Positions 14,538-17,143 of a stretch of 17,143 nucleotides of DNA are shown piece after piece (within the stretch, counting starts at the first letter, position 1; each line of letters begins with the position of its first letter). This stretch comes from Alphaproteobacteria bacterium UBA1002 (lineage in GTDB: Bacteria; Pseudomonadota; Alphaproteobacteria; Rickettsiales; UBA998), in the NCBI GenBank assembly GCA_002291845.1, contig DBAU01000031.1:1-17143 (forward strand), given 5' to 3'. A program made the translations under genes and the position numbers. The notes under the pieces were generated by a model. The model saw only the letters and a list, made by a program, of their open reading frames with translations. It had not been told where the DNA came from and did no database searches.

Positions 14538-16401
14538 AACGTGCCGGATCAAATGCCGCCATTGCGTCTGCTTCTACCGGTACGGGTAAATCTAGTATGC
14601 GTGCTGCTAGAAAACGCCCACCCAACGGCCCCGACAAGGCTCCGCGCGCGCCATGGGCCAGCGTGACGTAAAGACCGGATGCTGGCTCACCATGCGCATC
14701 CACCGCTTGACCGATGATTGGCAAGCGATCCGGCGTCGTGGCGCGAATACCAGCCCAGCCGGATAAGTTCTCGACAGCATGCGAAAAAGCTTCGGCCGCC
14801 TGTGGCATGATCTCAGCCAGTTTGGCAAGATTGGCCTGGTGTGCGTTAGAATGCACCACCGCATCCGTTTCTCCACGCTCAAAAGTGGCCCCTACCCATT
14901 GACCACCCTCCGCATCCAAAGGTGCAATGTAGCCGCCATACCCAAGCGCACAACGCAATGAGCTTGTGAGCGGATGGGCCGGTAGCCGTGTCATTTGGCC
15001 GCGCACGGGGATCATTGGCAGCGTTAAAGCCGGAAACAAGGACGCCGCCTGCCATGCATTGGCAATCACCACCGATGACGCATCCCATACGCGGCCATCA
15101 TCACTCTCCAGCCGCCATCCCCCTGCGTCAGGGACGATATGCCTCACAACGCAGTTTGGAATAATTTTAATGAATGGATGTTCAGCATATTTCAGGGCGA
15201 GCGCCTGCAAAGATATAATACCACTTTTTGGCAAAAATAATCCGCCTAGTGATAGGCTTATCCCCGCTTTGTCGGATGCAGATACGGCAGAAAGCGCAGC
15301 AAGCACTTCAGGTGACAAACCAAGACGCTCAGGCAGACTTAGCCACTCCTCTTCATTGCGCCCCCCGCGCTGTTTTTTGGGTAACTGCAACAACCCACTG
15401 GCCGACTCTTGCACGAGTGACTGACGATGAAGATCATATAATGCCGCCCAATCGAAGCGTGTGGCTGGGCTCCACGTTTTGGCAAGCCGGGGAAACAGCA
15501 TCGCTGACGGTACCGCACTAGCCCCTTGTGCGGCACCGGCTTTTTGCTCCAGAACCGTGACTTGTATCCCCTGCTCTGCCAGTGCATGCGCTGTTGCCAG
15601 CCCTGCAATACCGGCGCCAATGATAACTACCTGCTCTGGGCGCCGTGGCTTTTTCTGGCCGTCCCCGGGCATGACAGCACAGGTCATGTGGCGCTTACGG
15701 CCAAATCCGGAGCGCCGCTCCACGTTAAATCCGGCTTCGGCCAAGCCATCGCGCACAGCAGATGCAGCGGTGAATGTAGCCAGAGTCCCATTTGGCGCGG
15801 TTTTCGAGGCGATCTGATGCAACAACGTACGCTGCCACATCCCTTCATTTCGCGCCGGAGAAAAACCATCAAGAAACCATGCATCAACGCGGCAATGCAT
15901 TTGCGCAAGCATTGCTGATGCCTCACCAAAGCACAACGTCAGCGTGACCCGGGAATCAAGAGCCAGTGTATGAAATCCCGGAATTGGAGGTGGATAGAGC
16001 GCCTGCAAACGCTCCGCTTGAGGTGCAAGAATCGGCCAGGCCGCATGGGCCTGAATTAAATCATGTTTTGTCAGCGGATGTTTTTCGATCGAAAAAATAT
16101 GTAGTCGCGCCTCTGGTGAGGCGTGGGCATCCCACGCCTGCCAGGCTGCCATCACATTCAGCCCCGTACCAAAGCCAAGCTCTGCGATGACAAACTGGAC
16201 TGCCTGAGTGAAACGAGGGATCAACCGATTGCCCTCCAGAAACACATAACGCGTTTCTTCCAACCCACCTTCCTGGGAAAAATAGACATCCCCATATTCG
16301 GTTGATACCGGCACGGCGCCTCGCCATTCCAGGCGAGCGGGAAGAATGGGCACTGCATCGGACATACCGTGGCTTATGGCAGATAAACACGGATTTGTCA
16401 T
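14518..16401 (-). CDS. mnmC: Bifunctional tRNA (mnm5s2U34) biosynthesis protein MnmC
   Basis: MnmC completes the modification of uridine 34 in tRNAs for Lys, Glu, Gln and others: its FAD-dependent C-terminal part removes the carboxymethyl group from cmnm5(s2)U, and its SAM-dependent N-terminal part methylates the resulting amine. The 627-residue protein has both halves. The methyltransferase (about 15-245) has ELGFGTG at 74-80 and DAWFLDGFSPARNEGMW at 173-189. The oxidase (from about 257) has the Rossmann motif GAGIAG at 262-267, then LEQKAGAAQGAS, 'PVRGQ' and, near the end, GWAGIRATTPDRLPIIG and HGARG, typical of DAO-type enzymes. I keep the start at 16401 because its ATG overlaps the stop of the upstream ligase (ATGA); an internal ATG at 16365 is the alternative and lacks a ribosome site. 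It needs MnmE/MnmG products, which are not in this window. Confidence 0.96.
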   Translation of the reverse strand: MTNPCLSAISHGMSDAVPILPARLEWRGAVPVSTEYGDVYFSQEGGLEETRYVFLEGNRLIPRFTQAVQFVIAELGFGTGLNVMAAWQAWDAHASPEARLHIFSIEKHPLTKHDLIQAHAAWPILAPQAERLQALYPPPIPGFHTLALDSRVTLTLCFGEASAMLAQMHCRVDAWFLDGFSPARNEGMWQRTLLHQIASKTAPNGTLATFTAASAVRDGLAEAGFNVERRSGFGRKRHMTCAVMPGDGQKKPRRPEQVVIIGAGIAGLATAHALAEQGIQVTVLEQKAGAAQGASAVPSAMLFPRLAKTWSPATRFDWAALYDLHRQSLVQESASGLLQLPKKQRGGRNEEEWLSLPERLGLSPEVLAALSAVSASDKAGISLSLGGLFLPKSGIISLQALALKYAEHPFIKIIPNCVVRHIVPDAGGWRLESDDGRVWDASSVVIANAWQAASLFPALTLPMIPVRGQMTRLPAHPLTSSLRCALGYGGYIAPLDAEGGQWVGATFERGETDAVVHSNAHQANLAKLAEIMPQAAEAFSHAVENLSGWAGIRATTPDRLPIIGQAVDAHGEPASGLYVTLAHGARGALSGPLGGRFLAARILDLPVPVEADAMAAFDPARFIRRSR

Positions 16402-17143
16402 GGCGATGATTCTAAATATCTCAACAGATCCTGCAGTGTTTCCGCCTCCTCTGCTGGTTTATCCCAACGGATGCGATGGATACGGGGAAAGCGCATGGCC
16501 ACCCCAGATTTATGACGAGTCGAGCGTGATAGCGCATCGAATTCAACCTCCAGCACCAGCGCTTTCTCCACCTCACGCACAGGGCCAAAACGCTGAAGGG
16601 TATGAGCACGGATCCATTGATCGAGCTGAGTCAGCTCTTTATCCGTATACCCGGAGTAGGCTTTACCCACAGGCACCAACACACGCTCACCTGCTTCGTC
16701 ACTCCATGCACCAAACGTATAATCAGAATAATAGGATGAGCGCTTACCATGGCCACGTTGGGCATACATCATCACAACGTCGGCTTTGAGCGTCTCGCGC
16801 TTCCATTTATACCAGTGGCCCTTGGGACGTCCGGCAAGGTAGGGCGAGGATCTCTTTTTCAGCATGAAGCCTTCAACCTGCATATATTTCAGATCGGTTC
16901 GGATGATGTCGAGCCGCTGCAAAAGATCATCCCGACTGGTGAACTCCACCACGGGTGAGATATCGATACGTTCGTCTACGTGGGCCGCAAACCAGCGCTC
17001 TAGGCGAGTGCGGCGCTCAATAAAGGACAGTGGACGGATATCTTCAGCACCATCAAAAAGCATATCATAGAGCCGCAAGTGTGCAGGGTACTCAGCCATG
17101 AGCTTTGGCGGCGGAGACTTACGGTTGAGACGTTGCTGCAGAT
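16398..17143 (-). CDS. ATP-dependent DNA ligase (PP_1105-type), 5' partial
   Basis: The reading frame continues past the right edge (beginning LQQRLNRKS before the internal Met at 17099), so only the C-terminal part is present; the N-terminal DNA-binding part and motif I with the AMP-accepting lysine are missing from view. Visible are the segment 'LRLYDMLFDGAEDIRPLSF' (motif IIIa region), 'VEGFMLKKR' (motif IV), 'GHWYKWKRE' (motif V lysines), and an OB-fold ending with RFPRIHRIRWDKP (motif VI). The combination fits the bacterial ligase that is usually encoded with a DEXH helicase, an exonuclease and a metallophosphoesterase, thought to act in DNA repair. Those partners, if present, would be to the right. 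Its TGA overlaps the start of mnmC in ATGA, so the two are co-translated, although their activities are unrelated. Confidence 0.93.
   Translation of the reverse strand, partial: LQQRLNRKSPPPKLMAEYPAHLRLYDMLFDGAEDIRPLSFIERRTRLERWFAAHVDERIDISPVVEFTSRDDLLQRLDIIRTDLKYMQVEGFMLKKRSSPYLAGRPKGHWYKWKRETLKADVVMMYAQRGHGKRSSYYSDYTFGAWSDEAGERVLVPVGKAYSGYTDKELTQLDQWIRAHTLQRFGPVREVEKALVLEVEFDALSRSTRHKSGVAMRFPRIHRIRWDKPAEEAETLQDLLRYLESSP

Noticed and set aside
1..17143. CRISPR array, insertion sequence, prophage or tRNA
   Set aside because: I saw no regularly spaced repeats, transposase or integrase motifs, phage genes or cloverleaf-like sequences on either strand.

Overview
The window looks like a chromosomal segment of a diderm Gram-negative bacterium, most likely an alphaproteobacterium. 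Porins, a small lipoprotein and a pilus-type TadG protein point to an outer membrane. The N-terminus of Dxs, the signal-less YkuD-type L,D-transpeptidase and the PP_1105-type ATP-dependent DNA ligase resemble alphaproteobacterial versions as I remember them. By eye the GC content is in the middle range (not computed). I see no insertion sequence, CRISPR array, rRNA, tRNA or phage gene.

Layout. Positions 1-2540 hold a surface/pilus-like pair on the + strand: a 5'-truncated, cysteine-rich protein ending in a Hint (hedgehog/intein-type) autoprocessing domain, then a TadG-like membrane-anchored VWA protein. A strong bidirectional hairpin terminator (about 2549-2583) closes this unit and also serves a previously overlooked 56-residue putative lipoprotein on the minus strand (2595-2765). 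Then comes dxs (+, 3008-4924), the first enzyme of the MEP isoprenoid pathway. It converges on a tandem pair of related OprP/OprO-like porins (minus, 4929-7306). Divergent from the porins, on the + strand, are an L,D-transpeptidase (7380-7907) and dapD (7944-8798). DapD acts in the pathway that makes meso-diaminopimelate, the residue such transpeptidases cross-link.

Positions 8813-13371 (minus) carry a tight four-gene operon in the order ATPase, permease, GldG-like protein, DUF4340 protein: a complete Gld-type ABC exporter of unknown substrate. Upstream is a low-molecular-weight tyrosine phosphatase (minus), divergent from thpR (+), an RNA 2',3'-cyclic phosphodiesterase. thpR overlaps tail-to-tail with mnmC (minus), the bifunctional enzyme that finishes the wobble-uridine modification of tRNA. 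mnmC is coupled by an ATGA overlap to an ATP-dependent DNA ligase whose N-terminal part lies beyond the right edge.

Most of the window is ordinary housekeeping. The parts most worth a second look are the Hint/TadG pair with a degenerate Hint C-terminus, the small lipoprotein with its shared terminator, the Gld-type ABC operon, and the ldt-dapD arrangement.
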